Shown here one piece after another: positions 8,041-19,600 of a stretch of DNA of 64,000 nt; positions within the stretch are counted from its first letter, which is position 1, and every line of letters starts with the position of its first letter. Origin of the DNA: Bacteroidales bacterium. Lineage in GTDB: Bacteria; Bacteroidota; Bacteroidia; Bacteroidales; F082. A program made the translations under genes and the position numbers. The stretch is from the NCBI GenBank assembly GCA_028277395.1, contig JANQGJ010000096.1:1-64000 (forward strand). Reading direction: 5' to 3'. The notes beneath the pieces are model-generated. The model had not been told where the DNA came from. It was given only the letters and a program-made list of their open reading frames with translations, and made no database searches.

Positions 8041-11000
8041 ATGAAAAAGCTGGTTATAATACTTTTCGTGATGATATTTTCATTTTCGGTAACAGGTACT
8101 GAAATGCGGGATAATCCAAATTTTAATTATTCATTTGACATAGAGCATTCTGCTATTTTATCTGATTCTTTATGCCCTGTAACTAATCTTCAGGCAGAGT
8201 TCACAAATATGGTTACTGCTCAGATTTACGTAACCTGGGATTTCCCAAATCCATGTCCCACCACAGCACTTTTTCAGTATTTTTTAATATCAAGAAATGA
8301 TCTTGTTATTGGAACAACGGTTGATCAGTATTTCACAGATTTACTACCTGATTTTGGCACTTACTGTTATACAGTTGTTCCGGTATATGATGCAGGTAAT
8401 GGTGCAGGAGCAACAACCTGTATTGACTGGCTGATACCCTCAATGTGTTGGGATCCTGTAATAATTTACAATGAGCAATGGATAAATTATCAGGAAGATG
8501 TAGTATTAACAATAGAGAATTGTGGAGATGGTATACTTGATTTTGTGTTTCCGGATTATGTTTCCGGAAGCAGGTTTTCATGTGATATGCAGGTTGCTTT
8601 ATATGATAGCTATGGAGACGGATGGAATGGTGGATATCTGGATGTATTTGTAAATGGAATTCTGGTTATTGACAGTATTACTCTTGTTAATGGAGGAGGG
8701 CCTGAATATTATTCATTTCCTGTTGAAGATGGAGACGATATAAGTACCGTATTTACAGCAGGACAATGGCCGGAAGAGAATTCATATGAAATTATTGATG
8801 GTGATGGTAATGTAATATATTCTGCAGGTGATGCTAGCATTCCGGCAGGATTAGTATTTGGAACCTGCCCACAACCAGGCTTTATAGTTGACCTTGAACC
8901 TGCCACCGGACAAATTCCGGCGGGACAATCAATGGAAATAGTCATTACATATGATGCAACCGGTTTTCCAACAGGACTGTATAATGAATGGCTGAACTTC
9001 GAATCGAACGACACCTTACATTTGATTGATAGTATTCAAAATCAAATGCTGGTTTATTTACCTGCAACAATTTATGGATATGTGCATAATTGTAATACAG
9101 GACTTCCAATTGCCGGGGTATCAGTAACAGCAGGTAGTGGTTATGCAGGGAACGGATATTCTGATGAAACTGACGAGTTTGGCTATTATGAGTTTGATGT
9201 TGATGAAGACACTTATGATGTTGAATTTAATTTACTTGGATTTAACGATGTTATTGTTGCTGATTCAACCGTTGTTGCCGGCACGATGAATGAAATTAGT
9301 ATCTGTATGTCTGAATCCCCATATCCGGTTAGCTGGGTTATTGCAAATCCAGATTTAGATGATACCGAGTGTTTAATAACCTGGGGATTACCCATGGGAA
9401 TTTACGAGATAATATATGATGATGGAGAACCAGATGATTTCGTAATTTGGACAGTTCCGGGTAATGCTGTTGCAGTAAGGTTTACTCCTGCCGGTTATCC
9501 GGCTACCATACTGGGAGCAAGGTTTAATGTTGGAGATGGCAGTTTTCCGGGAGGAACAAATTTTCTGGGAACACAAATGGGAATAGGTGTGCTTGACGAT
9601 GATGGTCCCGCGACTATGCCTGGAACAGTTTTGGATTCTGCTGTTGTAGATATAACAAATTATGGCTGGATAGATATTAACGGAGTATTTGATGATACGA
9701 TAAACAGCGGAGATTTCTATATTGTATTATGGCAACTAGGTGATGCTACATCTTCAGCTCCAGTTGCTGTAGATACAGACATTCCAACCGTTTACCGGTC
9801 ATATGTGAAATTGGATGGTACCCCATGGTCAGTATCACCTTATCAGGACTTTATGATCAGATCCTTTATTTATGGACCAAATGCCAGCGTATTTTGTAAT
9901 AGTTCTTCCGATGAAATTATTCAGTTACCTAAAATAACAGAAGGACTGTTTCTGGCGACCAGCTTGCCTGAATCTACTTCAGGAACAGTTAAGGATGGTG
10001 AATTTAGACCCTTAAACTTTTCTGGGTCAGGCCGTGATTTGATCGATTACACCGTTGCTGTAATAAGTGATTTTAATCCGGATTTTGGCCCTATAACAGG
10101 AACATTAACCCCAATAGCTAATACCACAGATTTGCAATATATCGACAATTCTTTTGCAAGTTATGATGAAGGATTTTACGCATATGCAGTAAAGGCAAAT
10201 TATGACCTTGACGATTCTGACTGGACTTTTTCAAATACAGTTGGTCATTTAATTTCAAATGAGGTTACAATTATTGTTCACTCTTGCGCTGATAGTATTA
10301 AAAATGCTGAAGTTATCATGTTAGGCAACGAATACCCTTATCATGCTCACTTTGGCACAACAGATTCAACAGGTTTTGTTGTATTTGACAGTGTGATTGA
10401 CGGCCCTTACGATCTGTTCATATCAAGTGCTGGTTATTATGCGTTTAATGATGGAATATATATAAACAGTGATACTGTAATAGGATTTGAATTAATTCAG
10501 AAAATGTATGTGCCTACGAATCTTGAGGTTAATCCTCTTACTTCGGTTGTTACCTGGGATGAACCTATGATAACTCAGCTCTATCTGGAAGATTTTGAAG
10601 ATCCGACATTTCCACCACCAGGATGGCAGTCATTTACAATGGGAGAGGGATGGTACCGTTATGATGAAGGTCCATCTCATTGGCCAATTCCGCCTGGAGA
10701 CGGATTCTATGCTATATCAAGTGATCCGGGAGCAGGAAGCTATACTGATGGAACACTAAACTACCTGATCACTCCTGAATTAGATCTTAGAGAAAGTGAT
10801 GACTTTGAATTGAAGTTTGACTACGTATTCAATGGAGATAATATGCATGGAGCATATGTAGAATACAGTTATGATGCTGGAGCTACATGGGAGGTGCTCG
10901 AAAGTATGTCAATTAAATATGACTGGACATCTGCTATCGTTGATTTATCAATGTTATCAGGTACGGATTCAGAACCCGTTACTTTTGGGTTTCATAGCTT

Positions 11001-12726
11001 TGACGATGGTTTTGATGCTTCTGGTTGGGCAATCGATAATGTGGAAGTAACAAATGGTCCAGCTGACGTACTGGCATATTATATTTTTTTAAATAATGTT
11101 TTCTATACCCAAACCAATTACGATCAAACATCATGTGTTTTTACAGATCTTATCTATGGAGAAACTTACGAATCATGTGTGGTAGCAGTTTATGATTGTG
11201 GAACAAGCGATCCTGTTTGTACCACATGGACATCAACATACCTGTATCCTCCGCGTAGTTTAATAGATGACTACGTATACAATACCGATGAAGTTCCGTT
11301 GAGATGGAATCCGCCAATGCAGGACACGGTAGTTCCGGATGGAATATTGTCATTTAATGTATATAGCGACAGCATATTAATAGCTGATGTTAGTTACGAT
11401 GGTCAGGATGTTGATGAATGGATAACCTATGTTGATATTGATGTAGATCCTGACACATTGAATTACTGGGTGTCGGCAAACTACGATCTTGCTTTGTTTG
11501 GTTATCCTGGTGATACTGCGGAATCTGCATGGAATGGTCCAAATGAGGTAAGCGTTGTATGGGGCTTTTTTATTCCATTTGATGAAGGATGGGATTATGG
11601 TACTTTTGCTTTCCAAAACTGGACACTCAATGAAAATGCAGCAAACTGGGTAATTAATTCACAGCAAGGAGATCCTGAACCATCAGCCCAGTTTACATGG
11701 GATCCTCTACTTGAAAATGGTTATTCAGCAACGTTAACCAGCTATCCGATTATAGTTGACTATTTAACAGAAGGAGATCTTTATTTAAGCTATGACCTTG
11801 AACTGGAAAACAGAAACCCAACAGGTGAAGAAAAAATGCTTGTAGAAGTATTTGATGGCCAAATTTGGAATACAGTGTCTAAACATAGCAACAATGAATC
11901 TGATCTGATTACAAATACTGTTAACATTTCTGATTTTGCTACAGGCAATACCATAAACATCCGTTTTAATGCTACAGGCCAAAACTCTTTTGATATAATT
12001 TCATGGTTTGTTGACAATATATATGTTTACAGAGAGTGTACTGCTCCAGAAGACCTTACAGGCGAATCGAAATGGGATCCGGCAACACCATATTTACAAA
12101 TATGCTGGAATGCTCAAAATATTCAAGATGCTGAAAGAATATCAGATAAAGTTCAGGACTTATCTGAGGGTTTAAATTTAGATAATGAAATTACAATGTC
12201 TGATTATATTGTAAATAATCAGTCACGAAATATTTCAGGTTTTAACATATACAGAATGGCAGAAAATGAAACTGAGTATGAACTGTATGATTTTGTTGAA
12301 TACATTGAGGGGCAAACAGATCATTGCTATAATGATTTTAATGTAACATCTGGGATAGGATATTTTTACAAAGTAACTGCATTATATGAAAGTGATACTG
12401 ACGTGTGTGAATCTTCATTTGCAATGGCACTTGAATTACCAATGGATGATTATGTTTATTTGTGGCTTGTTGTCGGTATTGATGAAAGCAGTAAAGATCG
12501 TTTAGAAATATTTCCAAATCCGGCCCATGATTATATCAATGTTAGTTCGACTACTCAATTAAAACAAGTTAGTATAACAAACCATATTGGACAGGAAGTT
12601 TATTCAGAAAAGCATTTCAATAATACCAGTGTTAAAATAAACACATCAAACTATGAAAGTGGATTATACATACTAAGTATAAAAACAGATAAAGGTACAG
12701 CTACCCAAAAAGTGGTTATCTTATGA
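8041..12726 (+). CDS. Giant T9SS-exported multidomain surface protein
   Basis: About 1561 residues from the ATG at 8041; an in-frame ATG at 8023 would add six. Layout: signal peptide, an FnIII-like domain, a YDSYGDGWNGG segment near residue 195, and a carboxypeptidase-regulatory-like beta domain (IYGYVHNCNTGLPIAGVSV). Further Ig-like repeats follow, then a choice-of-anchor J/MAM-like domain (EDFEDPTFPPPGW onwards) and a second one near residue 1190. The end is a T9SS type A sorting domain beginning LEIFPNPAHDYINV and finishing KVVIL. No catalytic domain was recognised, so an adhesin or matrix protein is likely. A strong terminator follows. Confidence 0.85.
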   Translation: MKKLVIILFVMIFSFSVTGTEMRDNPNFNYSFDIEHSAILSDSLCPVTNLQAEFTNMVTAQIYVTWDFPNPCPTTALFQYFLISRNDLVIGTTVDQYFTDLLPDFGTYCYTVVPVYDAGNGAGATTCIDWLIPSMCWDPVIIYNEQWINYQEDVVLTIENCGDGILDFVFPDYVSGSRFSCDMQVALYDSYGDGWNGGYLDVFVNGILVIDSITLVNGGGPEYYSFPVEDGDDISTVFTAGQWPEENSYEIIDGDGNVIYSAGDASIPAGLVFGTCPQPGFIVDLEPATGQIPAGQSMEIVITYDATGFPTGLYNEWLNFESNDTLHLIDSIQNQMLVYLPATIYGYVHNCNTGLPIAGVSVTAGSGYAGNGYSDETDEFGYYEFDVDEDTYDVEFNLLGFNDVIVADSTVVAGTMNEISICMSESPYPVSWVIANPDLDDTECLITWGLPMGIYEIIYDDGEPDDFVIWTVPGNAVAVRFTPAGYPATILGARFNVGDGSFPGGTNFLGTQMGIGVLDDDGPATMPGTVLDSAVVDITNYGWIDINGVFDDTINSGDFYIVLWQLGDATSSAPVAVDTDIPTVYRSYVKLDGTPWSVSPYQDFMIRSFIYGPNASVFCNSSSDEIIQLPKITEGLFLATSLPESTSGTVKDGEFRPLNFSGSGRDLIDYTVAVISDFNPDFGPITGTLTPIANTTDLQYIDNSFASYDEGFYAYAVKANYDLDDSDWTFSNTVGHLISNEVTIIVHSCADSIKNAEVIMLGNEYPYHAHFGTTDSTGFVVFDSVIDGPYDLFISSAGYYAFNDGIYINSDTVIGFELIQKMYVPTNLEVNPLTSVVTWDEPMITQLYLEDFEDPTFPPPGWQSFTMGEGWYRYDEGPSHWPIPPGDGFYAISSDPGAGSYTDGTLNYLITPELDLRESDDFELKFDYVFNGDNMHGAYVEYSYDAGATWEVLESMSIKYDWTSAIVDLSMLSGTDSEPVTFGFHSFDDGFDASGWAIDNVEVTNGPADVLAYYIFLNNVFYTQTNYDQTSCVFTDLIYGETYESCVVAVYDCGTSDPVCTTWTSTYLYPPRSLIDDYVYNTDEVPLRWNPPMQDTVVPDGILSFNVYSDSILIADVSYDGQDVDEWITYVDIDVDPDTLNYWVSANYDLALFGYPGDTAESAWNGPNEVSVVWGFFIPFDEGWDYGTFAFQNWTLNENAANWVINSQQGDPEPSAQFTWDPLLENGYSATLTSYPIIVDYLTEGDLYLSYDLELENRNPTGEEKMLVEVFDGQIWNTVSKHSNNESDLITNTVNISDFATGNTINIRFNATGQNSFDIISWFVDNIYVYRECTAPEDLTGESKWDPATPYLQICWNAQNIQDAERISDKVQDLSEGLNLDNEITMSDYIVNNQSRNISGFNIYRMAENETEYELYDFVEYIEGQTDHCYNDFNVTSGIGYFYKVTALYESDTDVCESSFAMALELPMDDYVYLWLVVGIDESSKDRLEIFPNPAHDYINVSSTTQLKQVSITNHIGQEVYSEKHFNNTSVKINTSNYESGLYILSIKTDKGTATQKVVIL

Positions 12727-12766
12727 TAACATGGAGTGTATAACTCCAACCTGATTCCGTGATTAT

Positions 12767-12802
12767 TGGGAGCATATGTGGTTTATATGCTCCCATTTTT
12801 TT
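12767..12802 (+). terminator. Intrinsic terminator after the giant T9SS gene
   Basis: TGGGAGCATAT (12767-12777) pairs with ATATGCTCCCA (12785-12795), an 11-bp stem with a 7-base loop. A run of seven T residues follows. Confidence 0.9.
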
Positions 12803-12847
12803 CCCAATCCTGATTGTATGAATTTAAAAAGGCTTGATCAATATTTT

Positions 12848-12855
12848 TATCTTTG
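12848..12855 (+). promoter_or_regulatory. -7 box of the TPR lipoprotein gene
   Basis: TATCTTTG matches TAnnTTTG and lies 24 bases before the ATG at 12880. It covers the beginning of the upstream open frame and therefore argues against a start before 12880. Confidence 0.6.
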
Positions 12856-12879
12856 CAGATTAAATCTTACACACTTTGT

Positions 12880-13746
12880 ATGAAAAGGATAATAATTTTA
12901 ATTATAACAATTCCATTCCTGTATTCATGTAACCAGGGGAATGATCAATCAATCAATGATAAGCCTGAAAAGGAAAATTATGCTGTAGCTGACACTGAAG
13001 AAGACGGATCTGTAAAATTAACTTATGCAACCGAAGGATCAGGTATAAATACCGATAAATATGATTCTACCTCCAATGAACCAAAACCAATATCCGGATT
13101 GGTGTCAAAACATGGTAATGATGCTTCAAATAGCGATTCAAAAGAAGCGAAGGAAGAGGCTTTGAGAATAAGGAGAGCACATACCGAGTTTAACAATGGA
13201 ACAACGTATTATAAAGAAGGAAACCTGGAAAAAGCCATTGAATCATTTAAAAAATCGCTCGAATATAAACAGGATAATGCAAAAGCATTTTACAATCTGG
13301 GCAAGATCTATTATGAGCTGGGTCAAAAAGAGTTATCGCATTCATATTATAAAGACGCTGTTGAGCTAAATCCAAATGATTCATTATCGATGGTTGCAAT
13401 AGGGTTAATATATTATGAAAAAGGAAACATTGAGGAAGCTTCAAGATACTACGAAAAAACCCTGGAAATTGCACCTAAATTCGGAATGGTGTACTTTAAC
13501 AGAGGGACTATGTTGGGGCAAAACAATCAATATGAACTAGCACTGGAAGACTTGAATAAAGCAATAAAATATGATCCGCAAAACTCTGAAGCATTTATTA
13601 ATCGTGGATTAGCTCATTTTTACATGAGAAATCTTGATCTGGCTTGCAAGGACTGGAAAAAAGCAGAATCCATGGGAAATCCCAAGGGTAAAGACGCGGT
13701 TAAGCTTTATTGTTCAGGAAATCCAAATCGAAAAAACAATAAATAG
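12880..13746 (+). CDS. Tetratricopeptide repeat lipoprotein
   Basis: About 288 residues. A signal peptide ends in a lipobox (FLYSC), followed by a low-complexity acidic linker. About five TPR units then run from the FNNGTTYYKEGNLEKAIESF region to the end. A final CKDWKKAESMG element is typical of C-terminal TPRs in Bacteroidota. It is presumably a periplasmic or outer-membrane scaffold; partners are unknown. The gene is single, convergent with atpC, and shares a bidirectional terminator with it. The start at 12880 is set by the -7 box just upstream. Confidence 0.85.
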   Translation: MKRIIILIITIPFLYSCNQGNDQSINDKPEKENYAVADTEEDGSVKLTYATEGSGINTDKYDSTSNEPKPISGLVSKHGNDASNSDSKEAKEEALRIRRAHTEFNNGTTYYKEGNLEKAIESFKKSLEYKQDNAKAFYNLGKIYYELGQKELSHSYYKDAVELNPNDSLSMVAIGLIYYEKGNIEEASRYYEKTLEIAPKFGMVYFNRGTMLGQNNQYELALEDLNKAIKYDPQNSEAFINRGLAHFYMRNLDLACKDWKKAESMGNPKGKDAVKLYCSGNPNRKNNK

Positions 13747-13791
13747 GTAATAGCTTCCGGTTTATAACTAATACATGATTATAGTAAAATA

Positions 13792-13827
13792 AAAAACCCG
13801 GCTATTATTTACGATAACCGGGTTTTT
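13792..13827. terminator. Bidirectional terminator between TPR gene and atpC
   Basis: AAAAACCCGG (13792-13801) pairs with CCGGGTTTTT (13818-13827). The A and T tracts on either side let it work on both strands, for the convergent TPR lipoprotein gene and the atpD-atpC unit. Confidence 0.85.
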
Positions 13828-13860
13828 GGTGGTTTCCTGTTAAAATACAGGGAATGTATA

Positions 13861-14094
13861 TTATTCGGCCAGAATTAATACTTTGTTCTCAAGTACTTCG
13901 ATTACACCTCCGTTTATATCAAAAAATTCTTCTTTGCCTTTATTTCTGATTTTAACTTTTCCCTGCTTAAGAGCAGAAATCAATGGTGCATGATTATTTA
14001 ATATTTCAAATGATCCGTCAATACCTGGAAGTTGAACCAGCTCAGCATCACCTTCATAAATTGTAGTGTCGGGAGTAATTATTTCAAGATTCAT
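13861..14094 (-). CDS. atpC: ATP synthase F1 epsilon subunit, short form
   Basis: A 77-residue epsilon subunit containing only the N-terminal beta-sandwich: LEIITPDTTIYEGDAELV, then PGIDGSFEILNNHAPLIS and a final GGVIEVLENKVLILAE. The C-terminal two-helix domain that in other bacteria (130-140 residues) extends and inhibits ATP hydrolysis is absent. Short epsilon subunits are common in this phylum, so this is not a truncation of the gene. It lies 65 bases after atpD and should be co-transcribed with it. Confidence 0.95.
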   Translation of the reverse strand: MNLEIITPDTTIYEGDAELVQLPGIDGSFEILNNHAPLISALKQGKVKIRNKGKEEFFDINGGVIEVLENKVLILAE

Positions 14095-14159
14095 TTTGCA
14101 ACAGTTTGATATTAGAACACACTATTCTTAATTTACAGTTTTGTCAATGAGATCAGGTG

Positions 14160-15674
<1,515 letters not shown>

Positions 15675-15702
15675 CTATAATTTAAGGATTTTAATGTGGG
15701 CG

Positions 15703-15710
15703 CAAATATA
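15703..15710 (-). promoter_or_regulatory. -7 box of the atpD-atpC unit
   Basis: TATATTTG on the minus strand matches TAnnTTTG and lies about 35 bases before the atpD ATG. Confidence 0.6.
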
Positions 15711-15847
15711 ATAATTTATACTTATTATAAAGAACATATAGCATCTAAAATTTGTTATCAATTCAGTTATATTATTATATACATATAAAACCATATGTAC
15801 TATCCTTGATACACGGAACATGCAGAAAGATAATTGATGGAAATAAA

Positions 15848-15878
15848 TTGACTAAAAATGATTAATTGATTAACTTTG
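15848..15878 (+). promoter_or_regulatory. Promoter of the gene at 15902
   Basis: TTG (15848-15850), 20-base spacer, then TAACTTTG (15871-15878), a full Bacteroidota -33/-7 pair. The -7 box lies inside the open frame upstream of 15902 and fixes the start there. Confidence 0.6.
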
Positions 15879-15901
15879 TATCCTCCTACAAAGCTTTAAT
15901 A

Positions 15902-16426
15902 ATGGTAAATGAAGAAATAAAATTGCTAAATGAGCAAATCACTAAACTGGATTCAAAAGATTTTGATTTTGAAGCCTGGAAGAAATATTCGTTGCTTATT
16001 CTTACCCGTATTTTTGGAGGTAACGATGTCAAGGTGAAACAGCTTAAAGGGATTGAATTTGAGTTTAATTCATGGTCGCTACGCGATGCTTCAGGAAATG
16101 AATCGTATGAAGAAGGATCGAAAAAGCTTGCAAAAGAAGTGATCACAGCTGCAATTGATGAATTGAATATTTATGGACTTCCAGAGCAAAGAAAAGCCGG
16201 GAACAATGATATTTCGGATGAACTGTTAACAATAATTCTTGATGAATTCAAAGGGTCGCAAGTTAAAGAACTTAGGAAAATACTTAACTCAAAAAGCAAT
16301 TTGACAGAAAAGAAACGCCTGATTAAAGAATTGATTGAAGAATTAGGTGAATTTACAGGCATTGAGATTCTTACAAACATATTAACAAATAAAAGAGTAA
16401 TTCAATCTTTAAAAAAATATAATTAA
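15902..16426 (+). CDS. Hypothetical protein of unknown family
   Basis: A 174-residue cytoplasmic protein without signal peptide, membrane segment or cysteine-rich motif. The N-terminal third is predicted to be mixed alpha/beta (KKYSLLILTRIFGG, then IEFEFNSWSL). The C-terminal half is strongly helical and charged (SQVKELRKILNSK, then KRLIKELIEELGEFTGIE). I do not recognise the family. It has its own -33/-7 promoter and sits between the divergent atpD and ileS. The next gene downstream, ileS, has its own promoter, so it is probably monocistronic. Confidence 0.7.
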   Translation: MVNEEIKLLNEQITKLDSKDFDFEAWKKYSLLILTRIFGGNDVKVKQLKGIEFEFNSWSLRDASGNESYEEGSKKLAKEVITAAIDELNIYGLPEQRKAGNNDISDELLTIILDEFKGSQVKELRKILNSKSNLTEKKRLIKELIEELGEFTGIEILTNILTNKRVIQSLKKYN

Positions 16427-16613
16427 TAGTTACATGTAGCCCAACTTAAAGATCTTTACCTAAAGTAATTATAGGATTTATTGTAACCTGAATCTTAATT
16501 TTAATATGAGATAAATGTCTTTTGTACATAACCTTCTTACAGCTTTTCAATTACAAACTATTAAACTAATTACTTTATAAATAAAACAGTAGGCTAACTA
16601 CCTCATTTTTTAT

Positions 16614-16621
16614 TAGTTTTG
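16614..16621 (+). promoter_or_regulatory. -7 box of ileS
   Basis: TAGTTTTG fits TAnnTTTG and ends 36 bases before the ATG at 16658. A TTG codon at 16619 that would lengthen the protein overlaps this box, so it is not used. Confidence 0.6.
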
Positions 16622-16657
16622 CAGGCTAATTTTTTAAAATACTATAATAGTTTCCTG

Positions 16658-19600
16658 ATGGGAAGAAAGTACAACGAATATTCGCAATTAAATCTTCCTC
16701 AACTTGCAGAGGAAGTTAGGGCAAATTGGGAGCAAAATGATGTTTTTGCCAGAAGTCTGGAAAACAGGAGGGATAATGAACCTTTCGTTTTTTACGAAGG
16801 ACCACCTTCTGCAAATGGTGTTCCAGGCATTCATCACGTTATGGCTCGTACAATTAAGGATTTATTTTGCAGATATCAAACTTTAAAAGGCAGGTTTGTT
16901 GAACGTAAGGCAGGATGGGATACTCATGGTTTACCTGTAGAGATTAGTGTGGAAATGACCCTTGGTATCACAAAAGATGATATTGGAAAAAAAATCAGCG
17001 TTGAAGATTATAACAAGGCCTGTCGGACTGAAGTACTAAAATATAAGGATCTTTGGGATGACCTAACTAAGAAAATCGGATATTGGGTTGATCTGGAACA
17101 TCCGTATATTACATTTGATAATAAATATATTGAATCGGTATGGTATCTTTTAAAGATGCTTCATGACAAAGAACTGTTGTATAAAGGTTACAGCATTCAA
17201 CCTTATTCACCGGCTGCCGGAACCGGATTAAGTACCCATGAAATAAATCAGCCCGGTTGTTATCGTGATGTTACAGACACAACGGCGGTTGCTCAGTTTA
17301 AAGTTGTGAAAAGTGAAGCACCGCATAAAGTATATGATGATGTAGAAGGGGATTTATTTATCCTGGCATGGACCACAACTCCTTGGACATTGCCTTCCAA
17401 TACAGCTTTAGCTGTTGGTGATAAGATCGATTATGTTAAAGTTGTAACATTCAACCAATATACCGGAACACCTATCACTGTAATTCTTGCAAAGGACAGG
17501 TTGAACCATTACTTCAATCCTAAAAATGAGGAATTGTCATTTGAAGAGTACAAACCCGGTGATAAGAAGGTGCCATTTAAAGTTGTTGGTGAATTTAAGG
17601 GATTTGAATTAACAGGTATTGTTTATGAGCAATTGTTTCCATGGGTTAAACCAATGGGTAAAGCATTTGAAGTTATACCCGGAGATTTTGTTACAACTGA
17701 AGATGGTACCGGTATTGTACACATAGCACCCACTTTTGGTGCAGACGATGATCGTGTAGCAAGAATTATGGGTATTGAACCTCTGGTTGTTATTGACAAC
17801 ACCGGTGAGCGTCGTCCTATGGTGGATTTTAAAGGCAGATTTTTTAACATTGATGACCTTGACATAGATTTTGTTAAGGAATATGTAAATGTTGAAGCGT
17901 ACAAAGAATTTGCCGGAAGATTTGTAAAAAATGATTATGATGAATCGCTTGCTAAAAATGATACCACACTTGATATAGATCTGTCAGTGAATCTAAAGAA
18001 AGCAAATAAGGCATTTAAAGTTGAAAAACATGTTCATAGTTATCCGCATTGTTGGAGGACTGATAAGCCAATATTATATTATCCGTTGGATAACTGGTTT
18101 ATTAAAACTACAGCTTTAAAAGACCGAATGATAGAGTTAAATGGTACTATCAATTGGAAACCTAAAGCTACCGGAGAAGGTCGTTTTGGCAACTGGCTTG
18201 AAAATCTTGTTGACTGGAACCTTTCAAGGTCAAGATATTGGGGAGTCCCATTGCCAATTTGGGTTACTGAAGACAGGTTGGAAATAAAAGCAATTGGTTC
18301 TGCTGAAGAATTAAAATCCGAGGTTGAGAAATCAATTGAAGCCGGATTTATGGTGAAAAATCCATTGGCGGATTTTGAACCGGGAAATATGTCAAATGAA
18401 AATTATAAGACATTTGATTTCCACAGACCTTATGTTGATGAAATAATACTGAAATCAGATACAGGTAAAAAAATGATGCGTGAACCCGGTCTTATTGACG
18501 TATGGTTTGATTCAGGGTCTATGCCTTATGCACAATTTCATTATCCTTTTGAAAACAAAGAAGTATTTGAGAGAAATTTTCCGGCAGATTTTATTGCGGA
18601 AGGTGTTGATCAGACAAGGGGGTGGTTCTTCACGCTTCATGCCATTGCATCGATGTTATTTGATTCTGTAGCATATAAAACAGTCGTTTCAAATGGTTTA
18701 GTACTTGATAAAAAAGGCAATAAAATGTCAAAAAGGCTGGGCAATGCAGTTGATCCGTTCGAAACAATTGAAAAATACGGACCGGATGCCACCAGGTGGT
18801 ATATGATTACAAATTCACAGCCCTGGGATAATTTAAGGTTTGATATAGCCGGGGTAGATGAGGTAAGAAGAAAATTATTGGGCACTTTATATAATACTTA
18901 TTCATTTTTTGCACTTTATGCAAACATTGATGGTTTTACATACAGTGAAGATGAAATACCGGTAAATGAAAGAACAGAACTCGACAGATGGATACTTTCT
19001 GAACTTAATACTTTGGTTGCCAATGTTGATGCTGCGTATGCTAATTTTGAACCAACAAAAGCAGGAAGAGCTATTCAGTATTTTGTAAACGAACATTTAA
19101 GTAACTGGTATGTAAGATTATCCAGGAGAAGATTCTGGAAAGGATCTTATTCAAAAGATAAGATAGAAGCTTACCAGACTTTATATACAGTGCTTGAGGT
19201 GATCGCTCAAATTAGTTCACCTATAGCACCTTTCTTCACCGACAGGTTATTTACCGATTTGAATAGCGTAAGTGGTAAACATAGGGACGATTCAGTTCAC
19301 CTAACAGATTTCCCTATAGCAAATAATGATCTTATCGATAAAGATCTTGAAGAGAGAATGGAACTTGCGCAGAAGATATCTTCCATGTTGTTATCATTGC
19401 GGAAAAAGAATTTCCTGAGAGTACGTCAACCACTGGCAAAAGTTATAATTCCTGTTTTCTCAGATCATATTTTGAACCAGATAAAGGCTGTTGAGGAATT
19501 GATTTTGTCAGAAGTTAATGTGAAAACCATTGAATATTTAACAGATGCATCAGATATTCTTGTGAAAAAGATAAAGCCAAATTTTAAGTCGTTGGGTCCA

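Noticed and set aside
8041-12726. Metallocarboxypeptidase because of the regulatory-like domain
   Set aside because: No zinc-binding HxxE...H peptidase domain is present; only the beta-sandwich regulatory-like module is seen.
16619-16657. TTG-initiated extension of ileS
   Set aside because: Overlaps the -7 box TAGTTTTG; IleRS proteins of this group start at M-x-x-K-Y/F-x-E-Y.
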